Below are positions 27,934-37,406 of a stretch of 64,000 bases of DNA, piece by piece. Position numbers and translations under genes: made by a program. This stretch comes from JAJRPT01 sp965661945 (lineage in GTDB: Bacteria; Bacteroidota; Ignavibacteria; Kapaibacteriales; UBA2268): the NCBI GenBank assembly GCA_965661945.1, contig CBFIFP010000002.1, positions 186,001 through 250,000 of the forward strand. The letters are read 5' to 3'. The notes under the pieces were generated by a model, which saw only the letters and a program-made list of their open reading frames with translations, was not told the DNA's origin and made no database searches. Within the stretch, counting starts at the first letter, position 1. Each line of letters starts with the position of its first letter.

Positions 27934-29302
27934 ACAAAACAATCCTCTTAATTTTATTATCAACGGTATTTTGTCTGGGGCAAAATATCGTTGATGATAT
28001 TTACCACATAGAAGACGATGGTAGTGTTTTCACTACTAATTTATATGATGAAGGTGATAAATTAAATCTTTTTAATTGGTTTATTTTTTTCGACACCTCT
28101 TTGGCACGCCGATTTTCTCATATAACTGTTGATGATAATCTTAACATAGAAATTAATATAAAAAGAGATTTTGTGTTGTATGATTACTCAGGAATAATTA
28201 AATATAAAAATGGTTTTTTATCTCCGATATAAACTTTTCAAATGGAATGGCAAAGTTAGTTTATGTTGAAGATAAAAATGTAGAAGTTTTATATGATTTT
28301 AGTAATGCTGGTAAATATAAACACTCATTTTTTCTAAATGATAAAATATTTTATACTCAGCATGATTTACAAATTAAAAATGAAGACTCATTGCGTTTAC
28401 GCTTTTATAAAGCAAATTTTCAAGGCCAAATATTAGACAGTATAATTTATTCTGATTTTAATCCTGAACTTGGGCTAAATTTCAATTTAATTAATCAAAA
28501 CCCTTTCATAGGTGAAAATGGAAATGTGTATTTACTTGGTAATCAGACCAGACTTTTTCAACCTTTTAATACATATATTTTAAAATTTAATAAAAACGAA
28601 GAGTTGGAATTTGTTAAATTAATTGAAAGACAACAAGATAGCTTATTGCCACAACCAAATAATTTAACAAAATATTTTGATGATAAGTTTTTAGTATCTG
28701 GTATGGAAAGAGATTCTAAAAACAAGATAGCGTATGCTTTTATAAAGGTTTATGATAAAGATTTTAATGAATTATCACATTATAGATATAATAATGCGAG
28801 TCAAAATTTATTTTATAATGTAATAGTAAATGAGGATAGCACGTTAACGTTATATGGTAAAAACAGCAAAGAATTTTCAAATCACAGATATTATTCATCA
28901 CGGACAATTATTGATAAAAATTTTGAACAAATAAACTTTAACACATTTGAATCCGATACTATAGACCATGGCTTTCACTATGCTGTTTCAAGAAAAAACT
29001 TTGATATTGTAATTGGATATTTCAGAAAAGACTTGTATATAGCCAAAATTGAAAAACATTTTTTAGGAGTCAAAAATAATTTAGATAAATTTAATGCAAT
29101 TTATCTTACAGAAACAAATGAACTAATATTTAATGATGAAATTCCAGAGAAAATTGAAATAATTGACCTTTTAGGAAGAAATATATATACAAATTCTAAA
29201 ATATTAACTCGTTCTTTGAATCTCCCAGATTTACCAGAAAATCAAGTTATTCTCGTCAAAATAAAGTACAGTTCTATTGAAATTTTGCAACGGATAAGAT
29301 AA
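27930..29302 (+). pseudogene. Secreted propeller-like protein with T9SS-like end, frameshifted
   Basis: Two reading frames that form one gene of about 457 codons. The first (27930-28232) has a signal peptide (MNKTILLILLSTVFCLGQ) and runs to LYDYSGIIKYKNGF. The second (ORF from 28247) is already in frame at 28214 and continues FISDINFSNGMAKLVYVEDKN. The join falls in a run of six T at 28214-28219, and one extra T restores a continuous protein. The body alternates strands with FxxN/D turns, like a beta-propeller of secreted Bacteroidota proteins, and the end (IEIIDLLGRNIYTN, LPENQVILVKIK) resembles a T9SS domain. No named family is recognised. Confidence 0.75.
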
Positions 29303-29498
29303 TTCTAATTTAGAAAGCAATATCTTTAAGTAATCCTAAATTGTCCAATAGAGTTCGTATATATAGAAATAATTGCTTTAAATATATATTTATTATGTAG
29401 TTATAAGTATTTTTTTAAATTGATATATCTTGAGTAAATATAGTTAGATTGAGCGATTTAAATATTATTTTACCAGTTCTATTTGAAATTTTGGGAAT

Positions 29499-29524
29499 AA
29501 AAGGAGTTTTTTTTAACTCCTTTT
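29499..29524. terminator. Hairpin, probable bidirectional terminator
   Basis: Perfect 10-bp stem AAAAGGAGTT / AACTCCTTTT with a T6 loop, between two convergent genes. The T and A ends of the stem give short U tracts in both directions. Confidence 0.7.
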
Positions 29525-29558
29525 ATATAAATAAATTTAACAAACAATATTAAACAAA

Positions 29559-29592
29559 GTTCTTAAAGTAAATTGGTTCTTAAAGTAAATTG
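29559..29592 (+). repeat. Perfect 17-bp tandem duplication
   Basis: Two contiguous copies of gttcttaaagtaaattg between convergent genes, 35 bases after the hairpin. Confidence 0.85.
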
Positions 29593-29616
29593 AATTTATT
29601 AAAAGCACTTACTCCT

Positions 29617-29850
29617 TTACATCAACGCAATATTACTTTGTTGAATGTTTCTCTCTCCGTATGGCTCTTGAGTTAGCTCTACCAAATAAACAGGGTCATC
29701 CTCCCATTTGACTAGTTCATGTATTCTTCCGGTTTTATTTTCATGTTCACCATCTACAATTATAACAGTATCATCCTTCTTAAATCTAAGACCCATAATT
29801 CTATCACCATTATACCATTTTTTATCAAATATTCTTTTATCCATATTCAT
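29617..29850 (-). CDS. Small KOW-like protein of unknown function
   Basis: 77 residues, cytoplasmic. GLRFKKDDTVIIVDGEHENKTGRIHEL has the beta-barrel layout of a small SH3/KOW-type domain, followed by the conserved-looking VYLVELTQEPYGERNIQQSNIAL. The start overlaps the end of the GT9 glycosyltransferase gene by 14 bases; GGAG lies about 9 bases before the ATG at 29850. A second ATG at 29844 is possible. Function unknown; the overlap suggests co-transcription with the glycosyltransferase. Confidence 0.75.
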   Translation of the reverse strand: MNMDKRIFDKKWYNGDRIMGLRFKKDDTVIIVDGEHENKTGRIHELVKWEDDPVYLVELTQEPYGERNIQQSNIALM

Positions 29851-30877
29851 TTATTAATTTCTCCAATTTTTTTAATATTTCATCAATTTCTATCAAGTTC
29901 ATACAATTAAAATGACCTTTCGGACAATCAGCTCTACCTATATGAGTGCAAGGTCTACAATCCAGTTCTACTTCTATTATCTCTGACCTATTACCATAGG
30001 GGGTAAACCCAAATTGCGGAACTGTAGAGCCAAAAATTGCTAAAGTTGGTACTTTTCTTGAAGCGGCAAGATGCATTAAACCACTATCATTTGTAATTAC
30101 TACATCACATTCATCGATTTCTTTAGCAGTCTGAAGTAACGTTAGTTCCCCACAAAAATCAACAACTCTCTCTCCGCCTAGTTCTTTTAGTTGCTTTGAA
30201 ATATGACCATCTTCTTTTATTCCAAAAATTTTGAACTTTGAATGTTTGTAAATTAACAATAATTTTTTGAATAACAAAATTAATTTTTCTTTTGGAAACA
30301 TTTTTGTAAAATGCTTTGCTCCTGGAGCAATCCCAATAATATTATTAAGTCCTTTGTTATCATTTGCTTTATAAGCACTTTCACCTTCGAGCCATACCTC
30401 TAAGCCACGATTATCTTTTTCAATGTTTAATTCATTAATAGTGTTAAAATATCTGTCTGTAACGTGTGGCATCGAGTTAAAAGAATTATTAAAATGAACC
30501 AAAGAGAGTTTTTCTAATCTATATTTTTTCACCTTTAAAAGTTCTTTATAAATCCCTTTTCGCCAGTGCCGAGTTCTGATATTATTATGTAAATCTATAA
30601 TCAAATCATATTTTTCATCTTGAAGTATATCATTTCTTCTTTTTTTGATTTCATTTAGATTTAATTTTTTATCATATTCAATAAGATTATCTACCCTTTT
30701 GTTGTACATCAAAAGTTCTTTAAATTCTTTTTGAATTAAAAAATCAATCTTCGAATCGGGGAATCTCTTTCTTAATAAACGAATTACCTCCGTTGTAAGA
30801 ATTATATCTCCAATCGAACTTAATCTTATAACCAATATTTTTTTAATATTTTCGTTTTCTTGTTTAATCACGAACAC
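29837..30877 (-). CDS. Glycosyltransferase family 9 (heptosyltransferase-like)
   Basis: A 346-residue GT-B enzyme of the ADP-heptose:LPS heptosyltransferase family. The N-terminus reads KILVIRLSSIGDIILTTEVIRLLRKRFP, the family signature. The donor-site region is IGIAPGAKHFTKMFPKEK and VVITNDSGLMHLAASRKVPTLAIFGST, with the conserved NDSGLMHLA loop. The end (CRPCTHIGRADCPKGHFNCM) is the usual Cys-rich GT9 tail. Substrate cannot be read from sequence; LPS core assembly is the family role. GTG is the start; no ATG lies nearby. It diverges from the STAS gene with only 24 bases, including an A-rich tract, between the two starts. Confidence 0.92.
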   Translation of the reverse strand: MFVIKQENENIKKILVIRLSSIGDIILTTEVIRLLRKRFPDSKIDFLIQKEFKELLMYNKRVDNLIEYDKKLNLNEIKKRRNDILQDEKYDLIIDLHNNIRTRHWRKGIYKELLKVKKYRLEKLSLVHFNNSFNSMPHVTDRYFNTINELNIEKDNRGLEVWLEGESAYKANDNKGLNNIIGIAPGAKHFTKMFPKEKLILLFKKLLLIYKHSKFKIFGIKEDGHISKQLKELGGERVVDFCGELTLLQTAKEIDECDVVITNDSGLMHLAASRKVPTLAIFGSTVPQFGFTPYGNRSEIIEVELDCRPCTHIGRADCPKGHFNCMNLIEIDEILKKLEKLINEYG

Positions 30878-30901
30878 AAATTAAAAAAAAAAAAGGACAA
30901 A

Positions 30902-31258
30902 ATGAACTATATCTTAGAAAGAAGAAAAAATTTAGTGATATTTAAAATTAAAAATACTAAAATTGAGGGTATGATTTCAGCTAAATATAAAGCCGAATTT
31001 CTTATTTTTTGCCAACCAGACTTAGATGCCTTTATTATTGATTTAACTGATGTTGAAACTGTTGACTCAGCTGGATTCGGCGCTTTACTATTAGCTTATC
31101 GTCAGTTAAAAGAAAGTGGAACTCCTGTAGTTTTGTGTAATGTTAATGATTACATAAAATCTTTGATGTCGATGACTCAGATTGATGAACTTTTTGACTA
31201 CTACGATAATTTACAAGATGCACTTTCGGAATATGATCCAGAGATGCTATCTAAATAA
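30902..31258 (+). CDS. STAS-domain protein (anti-sigma factor antagonist-like)
   Basis: 118 residues from ATG at 30902; an in-frame upstream start at 30860 lies inside the divergent gene and has no ribosome site, while AAAAGGA precedes 30902. The whole protein is one STAS domain: ISAKYKAEFL, then AFIIDLTDVETVDSAGFGALLLAY, with the phosphorylatable Ser of the DSAG motif. Such proteins bind anti-sigma factors or act in partner-switching. No switch kinase or phosphatase is adjacent, so the pathway is unknown. Confidence 0.9.
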   Translation: MNYILERRKNLVIFKIKNTKIEGMISAKYKAEFLIFCQPDLDAFIIDLTDVETVDSAGFGALLLAYRQLKESGTPVVLCNVNDYIKSLMSMTQIDELFDYYDNLQDALSEYDPEMLSK

Positions 31259-31288
31259 GTTTTATTTTTAGAGTAAATGATTTAGTTT

Positions 31289-31325
31289 AAACCTCTTAAG
31301 TATTTTATATCTTAGGAGGGTTTTT
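31289..31325 (+). terminator. Terminator-like hairpin after the STAS gene
   Basis: AAACCTCTTAAG pairs with CTTAGGAGGGTTT (one bulge, one G-U pair) around a 10-base loop, followed by T5. Confidence 0.65.
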
Positions 31326-31475
31326 AATTTTAGATAAGCCCTGTGAAGTGGATAGGGCGTTTTGTTTCTTCTACAAATATTTTACATTTAGGATGTTAAT
31401 AAAGAGTTATAAAAATCTTTATTTCAATAAATTATATTCTTAGAATACATAATAAATTAGATATTTAAAAATGAA

Positions 31476-31492
31476 GAACTTCAGAGAAGTTC
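31476..31492 (+). repeat. Small palindromic hairpin, copy 1
   Basis: GAACTTC-AGA-GAAGTTC, a perfect 7-bp stem. It resembles the hairpin at 31529-31545 (shared ACTTnAGAGAAGTT core, 53 bases apart). Possibly RNA structure in a long leader or a protein site; function unknown. Confidence 0.5.
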
Positions 31493-31528
31493 AGTGTTAA
31501 TATAAAAATAAATTTGCACTATGTTCCA

Positions 31529-31545
31529 CAACTTTAGAGAAGTTG
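31529..31545 (+). repeat. Small palindromic hairpin, copy 2
   Basis: CAACTT-TAGAG-AAGTTG, a perfect 6-bp stem with the same AGAGAAGTT core as copy 1. No long T tract follows, so it is not a terminator. Confidence 0.5.
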
Positions 31546-31773
31546 AAGGTAAAATAGTTTTTAATCCAAATATTACATAAAAATAAAGAGCAATTAAATT
31601 TAATTTAAAATTTCGCTTTTCTTAATTTTACTTCAAATTATAATTTCTAAAAGATAACCTGAGGTAATATTTTTTTATTTTAAGACCTTTTCCATAATAA
31701 TTTAAATATTATTAAATTTATTTAATACTAAAACGTCTTAAATCAAAAATTTAATAATTAATAGATATAATTT

Positions 31774-32427
31774 ATGGATTTAGTTCATTTTTGGACAATA
31801 TGTACTACTAATAATATTGCTATTGATAAGGCAATCATTGATAATTTGGAAAGATATGCTAATGAGTTAAAATACTGGAATGAAAAGGTTAATTTAATTT
31901 CAAGAAAAGATGAAGATAATATTTTAGAAAGACATATTTTACATTCTTTATGTATTTGTAAATATCATGATTTTAATGAAAAGGATACTGTTTTAGATGT
32001 TGGAACGGGTGGTGGTCTGCCAGGAATACCAATTAAAATTGCTAACCCAAATATAAGAATTGACCTTGTTGATTCTATAGGAAAAAAATCGAAATTAACT
32101 AAAATGTTTGCCGAACATACAGGATTAAGAAACATAGCTGTCCATAATGATAGGGTTGAAGAGTTTCTAAAAAAATCAGATAAAAAGTACGACGTTGTGA
32201 TTGCAAGAGCAGTTACTCGAACTGTTAGTATTCTTGATTGGTGTGTAGGTCATGTAAAAAAAACTGGAGTATTTTTACTTCTTAAAGGTGGGAATTTGTC
32301 TGATGAAATTGCTGAGGCAAAGAACCAATATCCTAATATTTCAATAAAAGAGATAAATATTGATTTATTAGGATTTGATTACTTTAAAGAGCAAGACAAA
32401 AAATTATTAATAATTAAAGGTTTTTAA
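31774..32427 (+). CDS. rsmG: 16S rRNA (guanine-N7) methyltransferase RsmG
   Basis: A 217-residue SAM-dependent enzyme that methylates G527 of 16S rRNA. The family pattern is complete: LNLISRKDEDNILERHILHSL, the SAM loop VLDVGTGGGLPGIPI, IRIDLVDSIGKKSKL, and VIARAVTRTVSILDW. The length is normal. The gene overlaps the next lipoprotein gene by one base (TAATG), so the two are coupled. Confidence 0.95.
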   Translation: MDLVHFWTICTTNNIAIDKAIIDNLERYANELKYWNEKVNLISRKDEDNILERHILHSLCICKYHDFNEKDTVLDVGTGGGLPGIPIKIANPNIRIDLVDSIGKKSKLTKMFAEHTGLRNIAVHNDRVEEFLKKSDKKYDVVIARAVTRTVSILDWCVGHVKKTGVFLLLKGGNLSDEIAEAKNQYPNISIKEINIDLLGFDYFKEQDKKLLIIKGF

Positions 32428-32768
32428 TGAAAATATTTTTTATTTTTGTAATTATTTCTTCTTGCGTTCCAAAAAGTATTATTGAAAAAGAAAAAAAGTT
32501 CCTAGAAAATAACAAAGATTTGAGTGTTGAGCAAACAATTGAATATTTTGGAGAAGTAGATGATTCAATATTGGTTGAAACTGGATTAGTTATGATTTGG
32601 GATAACCTTAATGGAAAGATGACCAGAATGACTGCTCCTCCAAAAAAACCATTAGATTCATTAAGATTTTTTGGTAAAAGACAACTTCGAATTCTGTTTG
32701 ATACAAATGATTACAAAATGAAAAAATATATTTATCTGGATTACACTAATCCATTAGAATTTAAGTAA
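32427..32768 (+). CDS. Small lipoprotein
   Basis: 113 residues with a short signal peptide and lipobox (FVIISSC, Cys13), then EKEKKFLENNKDLSVEQTIEYFG, a helical segment, and a beta-rich ending (RQLRILFDTND ... YIYLDYTNP). No family is recognised. Coupled to rsmG by a one-base overlap. Confidence 0.72.
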   Translation: MKIFFIFVIISSCVPKSIIEKEKKFLENNKDLSVEQTIEYFGEVDDSILVETGLVMIWDNLNGKMTRMTAPPKKPLDSLRFFGKRQLRILFDTNDYKMKKYIYLDYTNPLEFK

Positions 32769-32875
32769 TAAATAGAAATAGAAAAATGATTTAATTGGAG
32801 TCATAATTGAGTAAATAAAAAGAATACGCAGATTTTAAAAAAGAAATTGAATTATTAAAAAAAGAGAATCAGGAG

Positions 32876-35119
32876 TTGAAAAATACTGTTGAAAATCTTA
32901 CTCTTATGACTAATACTATTAATGAAACCTTTTGGCTTAGTAGTGTTAAAGATAAAAAACTAATATATGTTTCTCCATCCTATGAAAAGATGTTTGGTTT
33001 GTCGATGGAAAGTTTATTTAAAGACCCAAAGTCTTGGGATAAAAACATTCACCCAGAGGATAAAGAAAGAATCAGAAATGCATTTGACACCAAAATTATT
33101 CAAAATAAATATGATGAAGAATTTAGAGTTTTAAGAAAAGATGGAAAAATAGATTGGGTTAGAGATAGAGCATTTCCTATTTATGATGAATCTCAAAATT
33201 TAGTGTTAATAGCAGGAATTAGCCAATTTATAACTCAAAAAAAAGAAGCAGAATTTAAACTTAAAGAAACTACCGAAAATTTAGTTCAAATAATGGAGAC
33301 CACTCCCTCAGGTATCCTTATAATAGATGAAAACTACAATACAGTATATGCAAATAGATTCCTTAGTCAATTATTATCCTACAGTAAAGATGAAATATAC
33401 TCTAAAAATATTCTTGAAATAATTAGCAAAAAATATTACGAAAAGATAAAAGATTACTGTGGAGAAGTGATAAAAAGAGAAGATTATGCAAAGCACTTTG
33501 AATTTTTAATTAAAAATAAACATGAAGATGAATATTGGGTAGATTTTAGAGCAAATAAAATACATTTCAATGGTCAAAATTGCGTATTAATATCGTTTAA
33601 TGATATTACTAAACTTAAAAGAGCCCAGCACTCTGTTGTTACAAGCAGGCAGAACTTATTTGCTCTTTTAAATAATACTGATTATTCGTTTATTCTAATT
33701 AATAGAAATTTTCAAATTTTAGAATATAACCTTGCTGCTGATAAATTATTTGATGATTTAACATCCTTAAATCTAATGAGAAAAGCATATTTTGATAATT
33801 ATTTAAATGAATTTGAGCAATCAAGGTTTAGAAAAGAATTTGACATGGCAATAAATGGTAAAAATGTAATTAATGAAAGGAAACTTTTCCTTGCTGGTGA
33901 CAAGACAGTATGGGTAGAAGAAAGATATTACCCCGCAAAAGACGAAGAAGGAGAAATATTTGGAATTGCATATTCTGTAATTGATATTACAGAAAGAAAG
34001 CAAGCCGAGCAAAGCATAATGGAATCTAAAGCATATTTAAAAGCAATTTTTGAAAGTTCTTCTGAATTAAATATTTTTTCTTTAGATAATGAATTAAAAT
34101 ATATAACTTTTAACGGCCAACACCAAAAAAGGATGGTTGAATTATCTAACGCCAATATCGAAATTGGAACTCCGTTTCTTTCTTATATTCAAAATCCTAT
34201 TTCTCAGGAAAAATTTAAGATTAATTTCAAAAAAGCCCTAAGTGGAAAAGAATTTACAATAATTGAAAAGCACACAGAAACTGAAGATTATATCTATTAT
34301 GAAAATACTTATAGTCCAATTTATTACTCTGAAAATCAAATTGAGGGAATTGTTGTTATTGTAAGAGATATTACTGAAAAAATCCTAAATCAAAAAAAAT
34401 TAGAGGAATCTCAAAAAGAATTACAAGAGCTAAATATTAGCAAAGATAAATTTTTCTCAATTATCGCTCATGACTTAAAATCTCCACTTACTGGATTTAT
34501 TGGTATTTCACAAGATCTTTCAAGTCAAGTAGAGCATTTAACTCAAGAAGATATTCGCGAAATTGCTACTAATATGAATGACTCAGCCAAGAATATATAT
34601 GAATTATTAGAAAATTTATTAGAATGGTCCCGAACCATTACAGGTAAAAAAGAAGTATATAAAGATAATATTAATCCATATTTTATTGCAAATAGTTTAA
34701 GCGGTCTTTTCTTAGAAGTTGCAAAAAAGAAAAATATCGAAATCATTAATGAATTTAATCAAAAAGATAATTTATTTGGTGATATGAATATGTTTAACAC
34801 TATAGTTAGAAACTTAATTTCTAATGCTATTAAATTTACTCCGAGTGGAACAATTAAAGTTGGGATGATAAAAAAAGATTCTATGGGTATTATCTATGTT
34901 AAAGATAGTGGCGTTGGGATGAAAGAAGAAATTAAAAATAAATTATTTAAAATTGATGAAACTGTAACAGAACTTGGCACTAACAAAGAAAAAGGAACTG
35001 GTTTAGGATTGATTTTATGTAAAGAATTTGTTGAAAAAAATGATGGACATATCTGGGTTGAGTCTGAAATTGGGAAAGGTTCAACATTTTATTTTACATT
35101 TCCATTAGTTATGGAATAA
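32876..35119 (+). CDS. Multi-PAS sensor histidine kinase
   Basis: A 747-residue kinase from TTG at 32876 (ATG at 32906 is an alternative). Four PAS domains can be read at about residues 10-118, 130-240, 250-375 and 385-510; the first, with PAC motif (VSPSYEKMFG ... EEFRVLRKDGKIDWVRDRAFP), is the clearest. The HisKA H-box KFFSIIAHDLKSPLTG carries His532. The HATPase domain shows N (NTIVRNLISNAIKF), G1 (VKDSGVGM) and G2 (GTGLGLILCKEF) boxes. No membrane helix is visible, so it is probably cytoplasmic. The same frame is open upstream to TTG at 32807 (GGAG 6 bases before) as a coiled coil (KKEIELLKKENQEL), interrupted by TAA at its fourth codon. There is no response regulator next to it. Confidence 0.9.
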   Translation: MKNTVENLTLMTNTINETFWLSSVKDKKLIYVSPSYEKMFGLSMESLFKDPKSWDKNIHPEDKERIRNAFDTKIIQNKYDEEFRVLRKDGKIDWVRDRAFPIYDESQNLVLIAGISQFITQKKEAEFKLKETTENLVQIMETTPSGILIIDENYNTVYANRFLSQLLSYSKDEIYSKNILEIISKKYYEKIKDYCGEVIKREDYAKHFEFLIKNKHEDEYWVDFRANKIHFNGQNCVLISFNDITKLKRAQHSVVTSRQNLFALLNNTDYSFILINRNFQILEYNLAADKLFDDLTSLNLMRKAYFDNYLNEFEQSRFRKEFDMAINGKNVINERKLFLAGDKTVWVEERYYPAKDEEGEIFGIAYSVIDITERKQAEQSIMESKAYLKAIFESSSELNIFSLDNELKYITFNGQHQKRMVELSNANIEIGTPFLSYIQNPISQEKFKINFKKALSGKEFTIIEKHTETEDYIYYENTYSPIYYSENQIEGIVVIVRDITEKILNQKKLEESQKELQELNISKDKFFSIIAHDLKSPLTGFIGISQDLSSQVEHLTQEDIREIATNMNDSAKNIYELLENLLEWSRTITGKKEVYKDNINPYFIANSLSGLFLEVAKKKNIEIINEFNQKDNLFGDMNMFNTIVRNLISNAIKFTPSGTIKVGMIKKDSMGIIYVKDSGVGMKEEIKNKLFKIDETVTELGTNKEKGTGLGLILCKEFVEKNDGHIWVESEIGKGSTFYFTFPLVME

Positions 35120-35211
35120 AAAAATTATAACTTCAATTATATAAGAAAGTTTATAAATCCAATTAAAATTCTTAAATTAGTGTTTATTTTTATCCAAAAA
35201 AAGGTTTTTAT

Positions 35212-37347
35212 ATGAAGTTAGCATTCACACTATTTTTTACAATAGTACTAATTGCTTGTAATCAAGAAAAGAAAGAAGAAATGAAAATGAATTATCCTGT
35301 TACTTCTAAATTAGATAGTTTTGAAATCAGGCACGGCGATACTATTTATGACCCTTATGTCTGGTTAGAAGATGATAGAAGTAAAGAAACTGAAGCTTGG
35401 GTTGTAGAACAAAATAAATTTACAAACAACTATCTTTCTAAAATATCTTTTAAAGAAGATTTTAAAAAAAGAATTACAGAATTAAATAATTATCCTAAGA
35501 TTTCTGCTCCTTCTAAACATGGTGAATATTACTTTTTCACTAAAAATGATGGTCTTCAAAATCAATCAGTTTATTATTACAAAAAAGGTCTAGATGGTCA
35601 GGAAGAGGTTTTCTTCGACCCCAATACACTTTCTGAGGATGGAACTGTTGCTGCTGGTATAGCATCTTTTTCTGGTGATGATAAATATGTAGCGATTTCT
35701 ATTCAAAAATCAGGTTCTGATTGGACAACTTATAAAGTTATGGAAGTAGAGACTAAAAAAGAACTTACAGATGAAATTAACTGGGTGAAATTTTCGAGCG
35801 CTTCTTGGTATAAAGATGGTTTCTTTTACTCAAGATATGACGAGCCAAAAGAAGGCGATGAGTTAAAAGCTAAAAATGAATACCATAAATTATATTACCA
35901 TAAATTAGGTGATACCCAAGACAAAGACCAATTAGTGCATTATTTTCCTAATCACCCTCAACGCAATATTTACGCTGCTACTACTGATGATGAAAGATAT
36001 TTACTAATATTTTATTCTGAAGGAACTGGCGGACAATCACTTATGGTTAAAGACCTAAAAACTGCAAAAACTTTAACAGATATGAATGATGTTGTTAATA
36101 TTGTGAGTGATTTTAACAATGAACATAGTGTGATTGGTAATTTTGATGATAAATTATTAGTGGTTACTAATATCGACGCTCCAATGAATAGAATGGTTGA
36201 AATCGATATGAAAAATCCTGCAAAAGAAAACTGGAAAGTATTAATTCCAGAGACTTCAGATTTATTACAAGGTGTATCAAAAGCAGGTGGTAAATTATTT
36301 GTATCATATTTAAAAGATGCTACAACAAGATACTATCAGTATGATTATGCTGGAAATAAAGAAAAAGAAATAGAACTACCTGGCTTAGGAACTGCTTCTG
36401 GTTTTAGTGGTAAAGATGAGCAAATGACATTATTTTATTCTTTTACTTCTTTCAATTATGCGCCTACTGTATTCAAATATGAAGTAGCAAATGGAACAAG
36501 CGAAGAGTTTATGTCTGCAGATGTTAAATTCACCCCAACTGATTACACCGTTGAGCAAGTATTTTATAAATCAAAAGATGGTACTAAAGTTCCAATGTTT
36601 ATTGTTTATAAAAATGGAATTAAAAAAGACGGCACAAACCCAACTTTATTATACGCTTATGGTGGATTTAATATTAGTTTAACTCCGTCGTTTTCTCCTT
36701 CAAGAATTGCTTTACTTGACCAAGGAGCAATTTTTGTGATGGCTAACCTTAGAGGTGGTGGAGAATATGGAGAAGCTTGGCACATGGCTGGAACTAAAAT
36801 GCAAAAACAAAATGTATTTGACGACTTTATTGCAGCAGCTGAATATTTAATTGAAAATAAATACACTTCATCTGAGAAACTTGCTATTCAAGGTGGGTCT
36901 AATGGTGGATTGCTTGTTGGTGCATGTATTACCCAACGTCCAGATTTATACAAAGTTGCTTTCCCAGCTGTTGGAGTTTTAGATATGTTAAAATTCCATA
37001 GGTTTACAATTGGTTGGGCTTGGATGGACGATTACGGAAACCCTGAAGAAAAAGAAATGTTTAATTATTTGAAAACATTTTCACCTTATCATAATTTGAA
37101 AGAAGGAACAAAATATCCTTCAACTATGGTTACAACTGCTGACCATGATGATAGAGTTGTTCCTGCTCACTCATTTAAGTTTGCTGCAAGATTGCAAGAA
37201 TACCACGCTGGAGCAAATCCTGTGCTAATTCGTATCGAAACAAAAGCCGGACATGGCGCAGGTAAATCTCTTACAAAAGCAATAGAAGAAGTAGCAGATA
37301 TATACTCATTTATGTTCTACGAAATGGGTGTAACACCCAAATTCTAA
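35212..37347 (+). CDS. Prolyl oligopeptidase family (S9A) lipoprotein
   Basis: A 711-residue serine peptidase that cleaves short Pro-containing peptides. The signal peptide ends in a lipobox (VLIAC), so it is anchored in the envelope. The N-terminal strands VWLEDDRSKETEAWVVEQN open a seven-bladed propeller; the C-terminal alpha/beta-hydrolase domain carries the triad: Ser563 in GGSNGG, Asp within ADHDDRVVP (residues 644-647) and His681 in KAGHGAGK. The length and all motifs are standard. A strong terminator follows. Confidence 0.95.
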   Translation: MKLAFTLFFTIVLIACNQEKKEEMKMNYPVTSKLDSFEIRHGDTIYDPYVWLEDDRSKETEAWVVEQNKFTNNYLSKISFKEDFKKRITELNNYPKISAPSKHGEYYFFTKNDGLQNQSVYYYKKGLDGQEEVFFDPNTLSEDGTVAAGIASFSGDDKYVAISIQKSGSDWTTYKVMEVETKKELTDEINWVKFSSASWYKDGFFYSRYDEPKEGDELKAKNEYHKLYYHKLGDTQDKDQLVHYFPNHPQRNIYAATTDDERYLLIFYSEGTGGQSLMVKDLKTAKTLTDMNDVVNIVSDFNNEHSVIGNFDDKLLVVTNIDAPMNRMVEIDMKNPAKENWKVLIPETSDLLQGVSKAGGKLFVSYLKDATTRYYQYDYAGNKEKEIELPGLGTASGFSGKDEQMTLFYSFTSFNYAPTVFKYEVANGTSEEFMSADVKFTPTDYTVEQVFYKSKDGTKVPMFIVYKNGIKKDGTNPTLLYAYGGFNISLTPSFSPSRIALLDQGAIFVMANLRGGGEYGEAWHMAGTKMQKQNVFDDFIAAAEYLIENKYTSSEKLAIQGGSNGGLLVGACITQRPDLYKVAFPAVGVLDMLKFHRFTIGWAWMDDYGNPEEKEMFNYLKTFSPYHNLKEGTKYPSTMVTTADHDDRVVPAHSFKFAARLQEYHAGANPVLIRIETKAGHGAGKSLTKAIEEVADIYSFMFYEMGVTPKF

Positions 37348-37378
37348 GTTATTTACTTCAAAATTATAAATTAATTAC

Positions 37379-37406
37379 AAACCCTCAGAAATGAGGGTTT
37401 TTTTTT
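37379..37406 (+). terminator. Rho-independent terminator of the S9A peptidase gene
   Basis: Perfect 9-bp stem AAACCCTCA / TGAGGGTTT with a GAAA loop, then a T tract. Confidence 0.92.

Larger units (their letters stand above)
29303..29616. other. Intergenic region between convergent genes
   Basis: No coding signal is seen. It holds the hairpin at 29499-29524 and the 17-bp tandem duplication at 29559-29592, described separately. Confidence 0.6.
31259..31773. other. Long intergenic region before rsmG
   Basis: 515 bases without a credible gene. It contains a terminator-like hairpin (31289-31325) and two similar small hairpins (31476-31492 and 31529-31545), listed separately. The rest is AT-rich sequence with no clear promoter. 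Confidence 0.6.
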
